The notes below the pieces were generated by a model. The model searched no databases. It was not told where the DNA came from and worked only from the letters and a program-made list of their open reading frames with translations. Position numbers and translations under genes: made by a program. Below, piece after piece: positions 36,558 to 45,941 of a DNA stretch of 64,000 nt. The stretch comes from CAIVVT01 sp963757265 (GTDB taxonomy: Bacteria > Acidobacteriota > Terriglobia > Bryobacterales > Bryobacteraceae), in NCBI GenBank assembly GCA_963757265.1, contig CAVWRA010000006.1, positions 248,001-312,000 on the forward strand, read 5' to 3'. Numbering within the stretch: the stretch's first letter is position 1; every line of letters starts with the position of its first letter.

Positions 36558-37754
36558 ATGAGCGGCAAGCGCGTGCTGGTGGTGGGCGGAGGGGCGGTCG
36601 GGCTGGCGACGGCCATGCGCATCCTGGAAAGCACTCCGCAAACGAGCCTCACGCTGGTGGAGAAGGAGCCGGGAGTCGGCCAGCATCAAACCGGCAACAA
36701 CAGCGGCGTGCTGCACTGCGGCCTGCCCTATCGGCCGGGCTCCAGCAAAGCCAGGCTGGCGGTGCGCGGCATCCGCCAGATGGTCGAGTTCTGCCGCGCG
36801 CATGCGATCCCGCACGACATCTGCGGCAATCTGGTGGTGGCGACGCGCGAGGAGCAGATACCGCGGCTGAAAGATCTTTTTGAACGCGGGACGAAAAACG
36901 GACTGCAGGGGCTGGAGCTTCTGGACCTGCCGCGAATGAGGGAGATCGAGCCGCACGTGGCGGGCGTGGCCGGGCTGCGCGTTCCCGGGGAGGGAATCGT
37001 CGATTACCCCGCGGTGTGCGAGGCGCTGCGCGGCGAGATTCAGACGCGCGGCGGCAGGGTGGTCACGAATGCGGGATTGACGGGGCTGCGGCGCGACGGG
37101 CGGGAGTGGCGGGCCGAAACGAGGGCCGGCGAGTTCGCCTCCGACGTGCTGGTCACTTGCGCCGGGCTGCAGGCGGACCGCGTCGCGCGGCTGGCCGGCG
37201 TCCGGACCGGCGTGCAGATCGTGCCCTTCCGGGGCGACTATTACAAGCTGCGGCCGGAGCGTGAGTTCCTGGTGCGGAACCTGATCTACCCGGTGGCCGA
37301 CCCGAAGTTTCCTTTTCTGGGATTGCATTTCACGCGGATGATGCGCGGCGGCATCGAGGCGGGTCCCAACGCGGTGCTGGCGCTGAAGCGCGAAGGGTAT
37401 TCGAAGCTGGCGTTCAATCTGCGGGACGCAGCCGAAGCGCTCACGTTTCCGGGGCTGTGGCGATTTGTGGGGACGCACGCGGCCATGTGCGCGGCGGAGC
37501 TACGGCGGGCATTCAGCCCAGCGCTGTTCTGCCGTGCGCTGCAACAACTGGTGCCGGAGGTGCGGGAAGAGGACCTGGAGCCGGGCGGCAGCGGCGTGCG
37601 GGCGCAGGCGATGCGGCCCGACGGCCGGCTGGTGGAGGATTTTGAGATCGTCGTGCAGGAGCGCGCAGTGCACGTGCTGAACGCGCCTTCGCCCGCGGCC
37701 ACGGCCTCGCTGGCGATCGGCGAAGAGGTCGCAGCTCTCGCATTGGCGCAGTGA
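36558..37754 (+). CDS. lhgO: L-2-hydroxyglutarate oxidase
   Basis: The 398-residue FAD enzyme of the DAO family oxidises L-2-hydroxyglutarate to 2-oxoglutarate and feeds electrons to quinone. It has VLVVGGGAVGLATAMRI (dinucleotide loop), VGQHQTGNNSGVLHCGLPYRPGS (conserved in LhgO), VPFRGDYYKL and FLGLHFTRMMRGGIEAGPNAV. The role fits with the nearby isocitrate dehydrogenase, as both deal with 2-oxoglutarate, though that link is inference. The next gene starts 12 bp downstream. Confidence 0.92.
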   Translation: MSGKRVLVVGGGAVGLATAMRILESTPQTSLTLVEKEPGVGQHQTGNNSGVLHCGLPYRPGSSKARLAVRGIRQMVEFCRAHAIPHDICGNLVVATREEQIPRLKDLFERGTKNGLQGLELLDLPRMREIEPHVAGVAGLRVPGEGIVDYPAVCEALRGEIQTRGGRVVTNAGLTGLRRDGREWRAETRAGEFASDVLVTCAGLQADRVARLAGVRTGVQIVPFRGDYYKLRPEREFLVRNLIYPVADPKFPFLGLHFTRMMRGGIEAGPNAVLALKREGYSKLAFNLRDAAEALTFPGLWRFVGTHAAMCAAELRRAFSPALFCRALQQLVPEVREEDLEPGGSGVRAQAMRPDGRLVEDFEIVVQERAVHVLNAPSPAATASLAIGEEVAALALAQ

Positions 37755-37766
37755 GGCCAAGCCGGG

Positions 37767-38633
37767 GTGACGCTGCGGCAGAGACTCGAGCAGTGGCAGG
37801 CCGAATGGGCCCAGCGGCGCGGCGTCGCATTCTGCCCGCGCAACGAGAGTTCGCCGTCGCGCGCGGTGATCCATCTGAACGACAATTTTTGCGAGCCGCT
37901 GGACGCGGCCGCGGTGAGCGAATTCCTGCGCGGCTCGGGCGGCGAGTTGTCGGAGAACGGGTCGGAAGGGCACCTGTATTCGCTGCTCTCGTCGGCCGCG
38001 CTGGCGGTGAACGTATTTCAACACTGGCGCTACCGGCCCAAGCGCGGGCTGCTGCGCGCGCTGGGCTTCCAGAGGACCGGCCCGGTGTGGCTGGGTTACG
38101 AACAGAGGTTCCCGATTGTTGCCGGATTCGGCACGCCGCCGCAGGCGGACGTGACTCTCGCGGCCGCGGGCGTGACGCGGTTCCTGTGCGCGATGGAAGC
38201 GAAGTTCGGCGAGCCATACGCGGGCCTGCCGCAACACGGACTGCGGCCGGCGCACGCCGGGCATGCGTTCTTCAAACAGTGGCCGCAGCTGGCGAAGCTG
38301 GCCAAGCAGATCTCGCCCGAAGACCGGATTCACCAGCACCTGCACGCGGCGCAACTGCTGAAGCACTTGCTGGGGCTGCGGACGAGCGGCGAGCGGTTCA
38401 CGCTGGCGTACCTGTGGTTCGAGGTTCGCGGCGCGGCGGGGCGGCGGCATCGCGACGAGGCGCATGAGTTCACGCTGCGCGCGCGCAGGGACGGGCTGGA
38501 CGTGTGGGCGATGAGCTGGCAGGAGCTGTGGGCGGCGCTGGCCGAGGAGGCGCCGGAGGCCGAGCACTCGGCGTATCTCAGGTATTTAGCGGATCGGTAC
38601 GAGCTTGACGACCGTCGCGGACCGGAACTCTAG
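37767..38633 (+). CDS. hypothetical protein, possibly PGN_0703-type nuclease-like
   Basis: The 288-residue soluble protein starts at GTG 37767, twelve bases after lhgO. The segments LYSLLSSAALAVNVFQHW, FLCAMEAKFGEPY and IHQHLHAAQLLKHLL recall the PGN_0703 family of putative restriction endonucleases, in which a Glu-x-Lys (here MEAKF) lies in the proposed active site. The match is from memory of the pattern and weak. There is no methyltransferase gene nearby, so a restriction role is not supported by context. Confidence 0.6.
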   Translation: MTLRQRLEQWQAEWAQRRGVAFCPRNESSPSRAVIHLNDNFCEPLDAAAVSEFLRGSGGELSENGSEGHLYSLLSSAALAVNVFQHWRYRPKRGLLRALGFQRTGPVWLGYEQRFPIVAGFGTPPQADVTLAAAGVTRFLCAMEAKFGEPYAGLPQHGLRPAHAGHAFFKQWPQLAKLAKQISPEDRIHQHLHAAQLLKHLLGLRTSGERFTLAYLWFEVRGAAGRRHRDEAHEFTLRARRDGLDVWAMSWQELWAALAEEAPEAEHSAYLRYLADRYELDDRRGPEL

Positions 38634-38690
38634 CAGGCGGATGCTCCCGTTGGTGGCGGCACGGATGCTCGATCACGGTTCAGATGAGAC

Positions 38691-40265
38691 TCACTGTTTC
38701 ATCAAGCGCACGAGCGCGACGCCGTGGCGATTGACGGTCGCTGAATACTCGCCGTCGGCGGCGCCCGCGTCTTTTTGACGCCACAAATCGCGCACATGAT
38801 GCCGGCCCTTGATGCCGAGGGCGGCCCAGGAGACGGAGATCGTCTCCGGCGTCGCGCTGAGATTGAAGAGGCCCAGCGCGACCGAGCCGTCCTCGAGCGG
38901 CTTGGCCAGAATGAACTCGTTTTCGTTGTGGCGGATCACGCTGGCCTGGCGGCCGAGCGGGTCCTGGTCGACGGCGATCACTTCGGCATTGCAGAGGACG
39001 TTGAGCGTGAATTCGTCGAGGTGGTTCATGTCACCGGAGTAGATCAGGGGCGATGCCATGAGCGACCAGAGCGACACGTAGCTGTACTGCTCGTCGGGCG
39101 TGAGCGAGGTGGGCGTGGGCGGGGCCTCGTTATGACGGGCGTCGCCGACAGAGCCGATCAGGATGTAGTCGGGGTCGTTCCAGCGGCCCGGGCGCGCGGC
39201 CTCGGGGTGGGCGGCATTTTTGAACGCGATGGAGTAGAAGCCCGGCAGCCGCGTGTCCTTCTCCAGGCCGAGATCGCCGGTGGTGCGCCAGCAGTGGCCG
39301 CCGACGTCGCCGCCCCACTTCCACACGTCGCCCATGCCGTACTGGCAGAGGTTGAAGACGATGTCGCGATCGAGCTGGGGCAGGATGGCGCCCATCAGCT
39401 CGTAGGGATGGCGGAAGTCGGCGACGGTCTTGCCGCCGGAGGACGGGCGGTAGGAGCACCAGTCATATTTGAGGAAGTCGAAGCCCCACGCGGCGAACTC
39501 GCGTGCGTCGATCTCCTCGTGCTGATAGCTGCCGGTGAAACCGCCGCATGTCCTGGGCCCGGGGGAAGTGTAGAGGCCGGCCTTGAGGCCGCGCGAGTGG
39601 ATGTAGGCGGTGAGCGCGGCCATGTCGGGGAAGCGGCGGTTGGGGCGGATGGCGCCGGCGGCGTCGCGCGGCTCTCCGCCGATCTCGGGATTGTCAGAGC
39701 CGGGCTTGACCATCCAACAGTCGTCGACGTTGACGTACTGGTAGCCGTAGTCCGCCATGCCGGAGGCGATCATCGCGTCGGCGGCCTGGCGCAGGAGCTT
39801 GTCGGTGACGTGGTCGTAATGTGTGTACCAGTCGTTCCAGCCCATCGGCGGGGTGAGCGCGAGCGTGTCGCCGACGACGATCTTCCAGCGCTTCGTTGCA
39901 CGGCCGTGCGGGTTGGAGGCGCGCAGCGTGAGCGCGTACTCGCCGGCCGCGTGGGGCGCGGTGCCGGTGATGATGCCAGTCGCCGCGTCCAGCCGCAGCG
40001 AAGCGGGCAGGCCATCGGCGGCGAAGTGGATCGGCCGGACGCCGGTGCAGGGAATGCGGTAGATCACTGCGTGGCCGGGACGGACGCCGTAGACGGCGGG
40101 CCCGTTGATCTTCGGCGCTGGTCCCGGCTTCGGAGTCAGAATCGGCCGATCGGCCGGTTCCGCGGCGGGCGCGGCGGCGGGCGCGCCGGTCGCGAACAGC
40201 AGCGCCAGCGCGACGGCGTTGAGGCCGAGATTTCGAAATGGAAAAGGCGGAGAAAAGTGTCGCAT
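38691..40265 (-). CDS. secreted alpha-galactosidase, GH27
   Basis: The 524-residue protein has a signal peptide (residues 1-34), a short beta-sandwich domain (about 45-130, ending GIITGTAPHAAGEYALTLRA, He_PIG-like), and a GH27 catalytic barrel. Key residues are visible: PPMGWNDWYTHY, DDCWM, the nucleophile Asp in FDFLKYDWCSY and the acid/base Asp in GRWNDPDYILIG. A C-terminal beta domain closes it. It should release galactose from galactosides in the periplasm or outside the cell. It is divergent from larC. Confidence 0.92.
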   Translation of the reverse strand: MRHFSPPFPFRNLGLNAVALALLFATGAPAAAPAAEPADRPILTPKPGPAPKINGPAVYGVRPGHAVIYRIPCTGVRPIHFAADGLPASLRLDAATGIITGTAPHAAGEYALTLRASNPHGRATKRWKIVVGDTLALTPPMGWNDWYTHYDHVTDKLLRQAADAMIASGMADYGYQYVNVDDCWMVKPGSDNPEIGGEPRDAAGAIRPNRRFPDMAALTAYIHSRGLKAGLYTSPGPRTCGGFTGSYQHEEIDAREFAAWGFDFLKYDWCSYRPSSGGKTVADFRHPYELMGAILPQLDRDIVFNLCQYGMGDVWKWGGDVGGHCWRTTGDLGLEKDTRLPGFYSIAFKNAAHPEAARPGRWNDPDYILIGSVGDARHNEAPPTPTSLTPDEQYSYVSLWSLMASPLIYSGDMNHLDEFTLNVLCNAEVIAVDQDPLGRQASVIRHNENEFILAKPLEDGSVALGLFNLSATPETISVSWAALGIKGRHHVRDLWRQKDAGAADGEYSATVNRHGVALVRLMKQ

Positions 40266-40279
40266 GGGTTCACCCCGTG

Positions 40280-40299
40280 CCGGCGCGATGCCGCGCCGG
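40280..40299. repeat. palindrome between the divergent GH27 and larC genes
   Basis: CCGGCGCG and CGCGCCGG form a perfect 8-bp inverted repeat with spacer ATGC. It could be an operator for either gene or a chance G+C-rich hairpin. The neighbouring bases to 40345 are also G+C-rich and partly self-complementary. Confidence 0.3.
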
Positions 40300-40389
40300 C
40301 CCTAGGTTATCCTACTGCATGCCGCGGCGCGGTCTCGCGGCGGGGTGTTCGCCGACAAGGCGATAATGAAGGTTATCGAAAGACGCCGC

Positions 40390-41550
40390 ATGAAAATCGC
40401 CTATCTGGACGCATTCTCCGGTATCGCCGGCGACATGACCGTGGCCGCGCTCATCGACGCCGGCGCGCCCGCCGAAGCGCTGTTCGCGGGGCTGGACACG
40501 CTGGGAACGGGGGCGCGGTTCCGCACGGAACGCGTGAAGCGCGCGGGGCTCGCGGCGACCCGGCTGTTGATCGAACACGACGAACAGAAAAAGCACCGGC
40601 ACCTGCCGCATATCGTCAAAATGATTGAAGCCTCCGCCTTGCCGGAGGCGGCGAAGGCCGACACCGTGCGCGTCTTCACAGCGCTGGGCCAGGCCGAGGC
40701 GCAGGTGCACGGCGTGCCCATCGAAAAGGTCCACTTCCACGAAGTCGGGGCGGTGGATTCGATCTGCGACATTGCCGGCGCGTGCTATGGTTTTCACCTG
40801 CTGGGCGTCGAGCGGATCTACTGCTCGGCAATCAACACCGGCTCGGGCACGGTGGAGGCGGACCACGGAGTGATGAGCGTGCCGACGCCCGCGACGGCGC
40901 TGCTGCTACGGGGCAAGCCGGTCTACGCGCGCGGGCCGGAGACGGAATTGACCACGCCCACGGGCGCGGCGATTGTGGCTGCGCTGGCCTTCGGGTTCGG
41001 CCCCATGCCGCCGATGCGCGTCGCCGCGCAAGGCTTCGGCGCGGGCACGAAGGAGTTCCCCGGGATGGCGAATGTGCTGCGCGTGCTGATCGGCGAGTCG
41101 AGCGCAGCAGCGGAGTCGACGACCGTCTGCATCCTGGAAGCCAACATCGACGACTGCTCGCCGCAGATCCTCGGCTACGCCATGGAACGCCTGTTCGAGG
41201 CCCGCGCGCTGGACGTCACGCTGACGCCGCTGGTGATGAAGAAGCAGCGTTCGGGCCATCTGTTGCGCGTGATCGCGACGCCGGAGAGCCGCGAGACGCT
41301 GGCGTCGATCATCTTCAAGGAAACGACCACGCTCGGCCTGCGGATGCACGACGCCGAGCGGCGCGTGCAGTGGCGCGCATCCGAGACGGTGGAAACGCCT
41401 TTCGGCCCGGTGCGGATGAAGGTCGGCGAGCACGGCGCCTCGCCCGAGTACGACGACTGCCGCGAGCTGGCGCTCAAGACGGGCGTGGCGTTGAAGGAAA
41501 TCCTGGCCGCCGCCATGCTGGCCTGGAAGGCCCGTGACAAACGAAAGTGA
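40390..41550 (+). CDS. larC: nickel-pincer cofactor cyclometallase LarC
   Basis: The 386-residue protein inserts nickel into the pincer nucleotide of lactate racemase and related racemases. It shows AYLDAFSGIAGDMTVAALI, KVHFHEVGAVDSICDI, CSAINTGSGTV, HGVMSVPTPAT and ELTTPTGAAIV. In the C-terminal half are ANIDDCSPQILGYAMERLF and LTPLVMKKQRSGHLL. Both LarC1 and LarC2 regions are in one frame, without the programmed frameshift of Lactobacillus. larA, larB and larE are absent from the window. It is 7 bp upstream of metG. Confidence 0.92.
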   Translation: MKIAYLDAFSGIAGDMTVAALIDAGAPAEALFAGLDTLGTGARFRTERVKRAGLAATRLLIEHDEQKKHRHLPHIVKMIEASALPEAAKADTVRVFTALGQAEAQVHGVPIEKVHFHEVGAVDSICDIAGACYGFHLLGVERIYCSAINTGSGTVEADHGVMSVPTPATALLLRGKPVYARGPETELTTPTGAAIVAALAFGFGPMPPMRVAAQGFGAGTKEFPGMANVLRVLIGESSAAAESTTVCILEANIDDCSPQILGYAMERLFEARALDVTLTPLVMKKQRSGHLLRVIATPESRETLASIIFKETTTLGLRMHDAERRVQWRASETVETPFGPVRMKVGEHGASPEYDDCRELALKTGVALKEILAAAMLAWKARDKRK

Positions 41551-41557
41551 GTTGTGA

Positions 41558-43567
41558 ATGAGTGAGAAGTTCTACCTGACGACGCCCATCTATTACGTGA
41601 ACGCGGCGCCGCACATCGGCCACACCTACACCACGTTCGCGGCCGACATGATCCGCACGTACAAGCGCATGACGGGCTACAACGCGGTGCTGACTACGGG
41701 CACCGACGAGCACGGGCAGAAGGTCGAGCGCGCCGCGCTGAAGATGGGCCAGACGCCGCAGGAATACACCACAACGATCGCCGAAGAGTTCCGTTCGCAG
41801 TGGCAGAAGCTGGGGCTAGGCATCGATCACTTTCTGCGCACGACCGATCCGCGCCAGGCCAAGGCAGTGGCCAAGTTGTACGAAGCCTGCAAGAAGAACG
41901 GCTACATTTACAAGGGCAGCTACACGGGCGAGTACTGCATGTTTGACGAGCTGTACGTCAACGACGCCGAACCCGGCGACCCGTGCCCCGAGTGCGGCCG
42001 GCCGACGGAGACGGTGACGGAAGAGAATCTGTTCTTCCGGCTGTCGGCGTTTCAGGAGTTTCTGCTGGACCTCTACGAGAAGCAGCCCGATTTCATCCAA
42101 CCCGAGATCCGGCGCAACGAAATCATCTCATTTGTGAAGAAGGGTCTGAAGGATCTCTCGATCTCGCGTACGACCATCAAGTGGGGCATCCCGGTGCCGG
42201 ATGAGCCGCGGCACGTCTTCTACGTCTGGTTCGACGCGCTGATGACGTATTGGACGGCGGTGGAGGGCCAAAGTGTCGAAGGAAAGCCGCTGTGGCCGGC
42301 CGACCTGCACCTGGTGGGCAAGGAGATCATCCGCTTCCACGCCGTCTATTGGCCCGCGTTCCTCAAGGCCGCGGGGTGGGAGCTGCCTAAGCGCATCTTC
42401 GCGCATGGCTGGCTGCTGTTCGACAACGACAAGATGTCGAAATCGAAGGGCAACATCGTGCGGCCGGAGCCGATCCGCCAGGTGATGGGTGCCGACCCGC
42501 TGCGCTATTTCCTGTTCCGCGAGATCCCGTTCGGCAGCGACGGCAACTTCAGCTACGATGCGCTGGTCGGGCGGTATAATTCCGATCTCGCCAACGGGCT
42601 CGGCAACCTGCTGAGCCGCACTACGGCACTACTACGCCAGGCGCGCGAAGGGAGGATTCCTGCGTCGGCGGGCGCACCCGCGATCGCAGAGGAGGCGCGC
42701 GCGACCATACAGAACTTTCACGACTGCTTCGAGCGCTTCGAATATAACCGTGCGTTGGAAAACGTCTGGGCGCTGCTGACGTTTGTAGACCGCGCCATCG
42801 TGCAGTACCAGCCCTGGGCGTTGGGCAAGAAGAAGGACGAGGAGTCGCGCGCCCGCTTCGACGAGATCATGTACTCGGCGGCCGAAACGCTGCGCATCGT
42901 TTCTGTTTTATTGAAACCCGTGCTGCCGGAGATCACCGAGAAGATCTGGGCGCAGCTCGGGATGAGCGAGAAGCTGATCGATCAGCGCATTGACCAATTG
43001 ACCTGGGGCGGATTGACAGCAGGTCAGGCGCTGGGCGAGGCCGCGCAGATCTTCCCGCGCCTGGACCTGAAGGAAACCGTTGACAAGATGAACGAGCTCG
43101 AGCAGGTCGAAGTCGCACGCCAGAACGCGCTGCTGGGCAAGACCGCGCCGGTCGATGCGGCAAGCGTCGTGCCGGCCCCCGAGGCGAAAGCGGAAGAGAC
43201 GCCGTGGACGCCGCCCGAAGGCGTGCCGCCGCTCGCGCCCGTCATCACGATCGACGATTTTGCCAAGGTGGATCTGCGCGTGGCGCGGGTGCTGGCCGCC
43301 GAGAAAGTGCCGGGCGCCGACAAACTGCTGAAGCTCACCATCGACGTCGCCGAGCGCGAGCCGCGCACGCTGGTCGCCGGCATCGCCAAAGCCTACAGCC
43401 CGGAGCAACTCGCCGGGCGCAAGGTCGTCATCGTGGCGAATTTGCAGCCCCGCAAGCTGCGCGGCATCGAAAGTAATGGGATGATCGTGGCCGCTTCGCT
43501 GGCCGACGGGTCGCCGGTGCTGGCCGCGTTCCTGGAAGATGTGCCGGTGGGCGCGCGTCTGAAATGA
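41558..43567 (+). CDS. metG: methionyl-tRNA synthetase
   Basis: The 669-residue class I synthetase has the HIGH-type motif APHIGHTYTT, the zinc knuckle CPECG, and the KMSKS motif DKMSKSKGN. The anticodon-binding helical domain follows, then a C-terminal EMAPII-like tRNA-binding domain (about residues 565-669, starting VITIDDFAKVDLRVARV) that aids dimerisation. A Pro/Ala linker joins them. The stop overlaps the start of tatD by 4 bp. Confidence 0.96.
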   Translation: MSEKFYLTTPIYYVNAAPHIGHTYTTFAADMIRTYKRMTGYNAVLTTGTDEHGQKVERAALKMGQTPQEYTTTIAEEFRSQWQKLGLGIDHFLRTTDPRQAKAVAKLYEACKKNGYIYKGSYTGEYCMFDELYVNDAEPGDPCPECGRPTETVTEENLFFRLSAFQEFLLDLYEKQPDFIQPEIRRNEIISFVKKGLKDLSISRTTIKWGIPVPDEPRHVFYVWFDALMTYWTAVEGQSVEGKPLWPADLHLVGKEIIRFHAVYWPAFLKAAGWELPKRIFAHGWLLFDNDKMSKSKGNIVRPEPIRQVMGADPLRYFLFREIPFGSDGNFSYDALVGRYNSDLANGLGNLLSRTTALLRQAREGRIPASAGAPAIAEEARATIQNFHDCFERFEYNRALENVWALLTFVDRAIVQYQPWALGKKKDEESRARFDEIMYSAAETLRIVSVLLKPVLPEITEKIWAQLGMSEKLIDQRIDQLTWGGLTAGQALGEAAQIFPRLDLKETVDKMNELEQVEVARQNALLGKTAPVDAASVVPAPEAKAEETPWTPPEGVPPLAPVITIDDFAKVDLRVARVLAAEKVPGADKLLKLTIDVAEREPRTLVAGIAKAYSPEQLAGRKVVIVANLQPRKLRGIESNGMIVAASLADGSPVLAAFLEDVPVGARLK

Positions 43568-44358
43568 ATGTGATCGACAGCCATTGCCATCTCGACGCCG
43601 CGGTCTTCGACGCCGACCGCGAAGCGGTGATTCGCCGCGCGCTCGACGCGGGCGTTGAATACATGGTGGCGATCGGCAGCGGCGACGGACCGCCCGACCT
43701 CGAGGCCGGCATCCGGCTGGCCGAAGCCCACGATTTCATCTATGCGACCGTGGGTGTGCACCCGCATGACGCGTCGAAGGCGACGGAGGAGACCTGGAGC
43801 CGGCTCGAGTCCCTGGCCGCGCACGCGAAGGTCGTTGCGATTGGCGAAATCGGGCTCGATTATCACTACGATCTCTCGCCGCGCGAGACGCAACGGGCCG
43901 TATTCGTCCGTCAATTGGAACTGGCCCGGGACGCCGCGCTGCCCATCGTGATCCATACCCGCGAGGCCTGGGACGACACGATCGAACTCGTGAAAGCCCA
44001 TTGGCCGGCGGGCGCCCTGGGCGGCGTCTTCCACTGTTTTTCCGGCGGCCCGGCCGAAGCGGAGCAGGCTCTGGGGCTCGGGTTTATGCTCAGTTTCTCA
44101 GGCATTATCACGTTTTCCAAGGCCGGCGAAGTGCGCGCGGCGCTGCGCCAGACGCCGCTGGAACGGCTGTTGATCGAGACCGACGCGCCTTATCTGGCGC
44201 CCGTTCCATGGCGCGGAAAACGGAACGAGCCGGCGTTTGTGGTCGAAACGGCTAAGAAAGTGGCTGAAATAAAGGGACTTGCCTTGGAGGAAGTGGCCGC
44301 AGCGACCAGCGCCAACTGGAAACGCCTGCGTTTGCAGGAGACGACAAAAGACCGCTAA
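43564..44358 (+). CDS. tatD: TatD family DNase
   Basis: The 264-residue metal-dependent hydrolase (YcfH type) has IDSHCHLDAAVFD, VGVHPHDA, AIGEIGLDYHYD, PIVIHTREAW, FHCFSGGP and LIETDAPYLAP. These supply the His/Asp/Glu metal ligands. It is a putative 3'-5' DNase or D-aminoacyl-tRNA-related hydrolase. The position directly after metG is common in bacteria. Confidence 0.93.
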   Translation: MNVIDSHCHLDAAVFDADREAVIRRALDAGVEYMVAIGSGDGPPDLEAGIRLAEAHDFIYATVGVHPHDASKATEETWSRLESLAAHAKVVAIGEIGLDYHYDLSPRETQRAVFVRQLELARDAALPIVIHTREAWDDTIELVKAHWPAGALGGVFHCFSGGPAEAEQALGLGFMLSFSGIITFSKAGEVRAALRQTPLERLLIETDAPYLAPVPWRGKRNEPAFVVETAKKVAEIKGLALEEVAAATSANWKRLRLQETTKDR

Positions 44359-44372
44359 ACTGGACACATTCG

Positions 44373-45374
44373 ATGGCCCTCGGCAAACTGGGTACGGCGC
44401 TGACAGCCCGCGAGATCCTCGGCCTCGTCTCGGGCGATCTCGAGAAGATGGAGTCGGAGTTGCGTCTGGAGTCGGTGGGCAACACCGAGGCCGTCTCGCG
44501 CATCGCGCGCCACCTGCAAGGCAACGGCGGGAAGCGCCTGCGGCCGATTCTGCTGCTGGTCTCCTGCCGCCTGTACCAGGAACCCAACCCCGAGGCGATC
44601 CGGCTGGCGGCGGTGGTGGAACTGATCCACACCGCGACGCTGGTGCACGATGACGTCATCGACGAGGCCAAGACGCGCCGCGGCCAACCCGCGGCCAACG
44701 TCATCTGGGGCAATGCGCCGTCGGTTCTGGCCGGCGACTGGCTGTATATGCAGGCCTTCCAGATCGCGCTCAAGCTGCGCAGCTTCGAGATCATCGACCT
44801 GCTCATCGCGCTGACCCAGCAGATGGTGGACGGCGAACTCCTGCAGTTGGGCTGGATCGGCAAGATCGGCGTCACCGAAGCCGATTCGATGGAACTCATC
44901 GACCGCAAGACGGCCAGTCTGTTCTCGGCCTGCACGCGGCTGGGCGCCATCGCCGGCGGTGCGAGCGAAAACGAGCAACTGCGGCTGGGAGATTTCGGCT
45001 GGAACCTGGGCATGGCGTTCCAACTGATCGACGACATGCTGGATTTCACCTCGCGCGAATCGGTTCTCGGCAAGCCGGTGGGCAACGATCTGAGGGAAGG
45101 CAAGGTGACGCTGCCGCTGATTTACGCCCTGGAGAAGGCTGCGCCCGAGGAGCGGCAACGGGTGGAGCGCGTGCTGGCCGACTCGAGTTACGAGAATGTG
45201 CCCTTCGCACAGATTCGAAAGCTCATTGACCGATACCAGGGCATCGAGCGCACGCGCGAGCGGGCCCGCGAATTCACCGCGAAAGCGCGCGCGGCGCTGG
45301 CCGGCCTGCCCGATTCGCCGGCCCAACGGGCGCTGATCGCGGCTACCGACCTGGTTACCGGCCGCGACCGCTGA
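44373..45374 (+). CDS. long-chain polyprenyl diphosphate synthase
   Basis: The 333-residue trans-prenyltransferase makes the side chain of a respiratory quinone or a related carrier lipid. The first Asp-rich motif is LVHDDVIDEAKTRRG and the second is FQLIDDMLDF. GNGGKRLRP near the N-terminus binds IPP. The small residues before the first motif (HTATL) fit long-chain (C30-C40) products. It starts 14 bp after tatD. Confidence 0.92.
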   Translation: MALGKLGTALTAREILGLVSGDLEKMESELRLESVGNTEAVSRIARHLQGNGGKRLRPILLLVSCRLYQEPNPEAIRLAAVVELIHTATLVHDDVIDEAKTRRGQPAANVIWGNAPSVLAGDWLYMQAFQIALKLRSFEIIDLLIALTQQMVDGELLQLGWIGKIGVTEADSMELIDRKTASLFSACTRLGAIAGGASENEQLRLGDFGWNLGMAFQLIDDMLDFTSRESVLGKPVGNDLREGKVTLPLIYALEKAAPEERQRVERVLADSSYENVPFAQIRKLIDRYQGIERTRERAREFTAKARAALAGLPDSPAQRALIAATDLVTGRDR

Positions 45375-45401
45375 ACGTCCGGCCGCCGCGCTGTCGCCTG
45401 C

Positions 45402-45423
45402 ATCCCCCTGTGGGGGCTATACT
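45402..45423 (+). promoter_or_regulatory. hairpin and possible -10 box before the ccm operon
   Basis: CCCCC-TGT-GGGGG (45404-45416) is followed directly by TATACT (45418-45423), a close match to a -10 box, about 40 bp before ccmE. There is no obvious -35 and no T run, so either a promoter or a weak terminator reading is possible. The ccmE ribosome site AAGGTG is at 45451-45456. Confidence 0.3.
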
Positions 45424-45461
45424 AAGAAGCACAGGTCCATACTGGAATTAAAGGTGAAGCC

Positions 45462-45908
45462 ATGAAGCAGTACGCGCGGTTTGGGGTCCTGATCGCCGTG
45501 ATCCTCGGAATCCTGGGCTGGCTGGCGGCCAGCGGGATCAACGAATCGAAGACCTATTACAAGACGATTTCCGAGCTTAAGTCCCTGCCACCCGCCGACA
45601 TGGCCAAACGCGTGCGCGTCACCGGCGACGTGGTTGCCGGCAGCATCCAGCGCGCCGGCACGGCGGTCCATTTCACAATCTGCGAGAAGCAAAGCGCCCA
45701 GACTTTGCAGGTGATTTACACCGGCAGGGATCCCCTGCCCGATACCTTCCGCGACAGCGCGCAGGCCATGGCCGACGGCCGGATGCAGCCCGACGGCACG
45801 TTCCACGCCAATTCCATCGCCGCCAAGTGCCCCTCGAAATACGAGGCCGCGCCCGGCACGCGCGCCCCGGTTGATAAATCGATCAATGGCAAACCCTCCT
45901 CGACGTGA
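45462..45908 (+). CDS. ccmE: cytochrome c maturation heme chaperone CcmE, CxxxY variant
   Basis: CcmE takes heme from CcmC and hands it to CcmF in the periplasm. The 148-residue protein has a membrane anchor (residues 8-26) and a soluble beta-barrel domain (GDVVAGSI, FTICEKQSAQTLQVIYTG, PDTFRDSAQAMADGR). In most CcmE proteins the heme-binding residue is His in HxxxY. Here the matching segment is AAKCPSKYEA, i.e. Cys in CxxxY. This variant has been described from Desulfovibrio and archaea. It is the first gene of the operon. Confidence 0.9.
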   Translation: MKQYARFGVLIAVILGILGWLAASGINESKTYYKTISELKSLPPADMAKRVRVTGDVVAGSIQRAGTAVHFTICEKQSAQTLQVIYTGRDPLPDTFRDSAQAMADGRMQPDGTFHANSIAAKCPSKYEAAPGTRAPVDKSINGKPSST

Positions 45909-45941
45909 GCGTGGGACCTCGATTCGCTTTGGGAGACTGAC

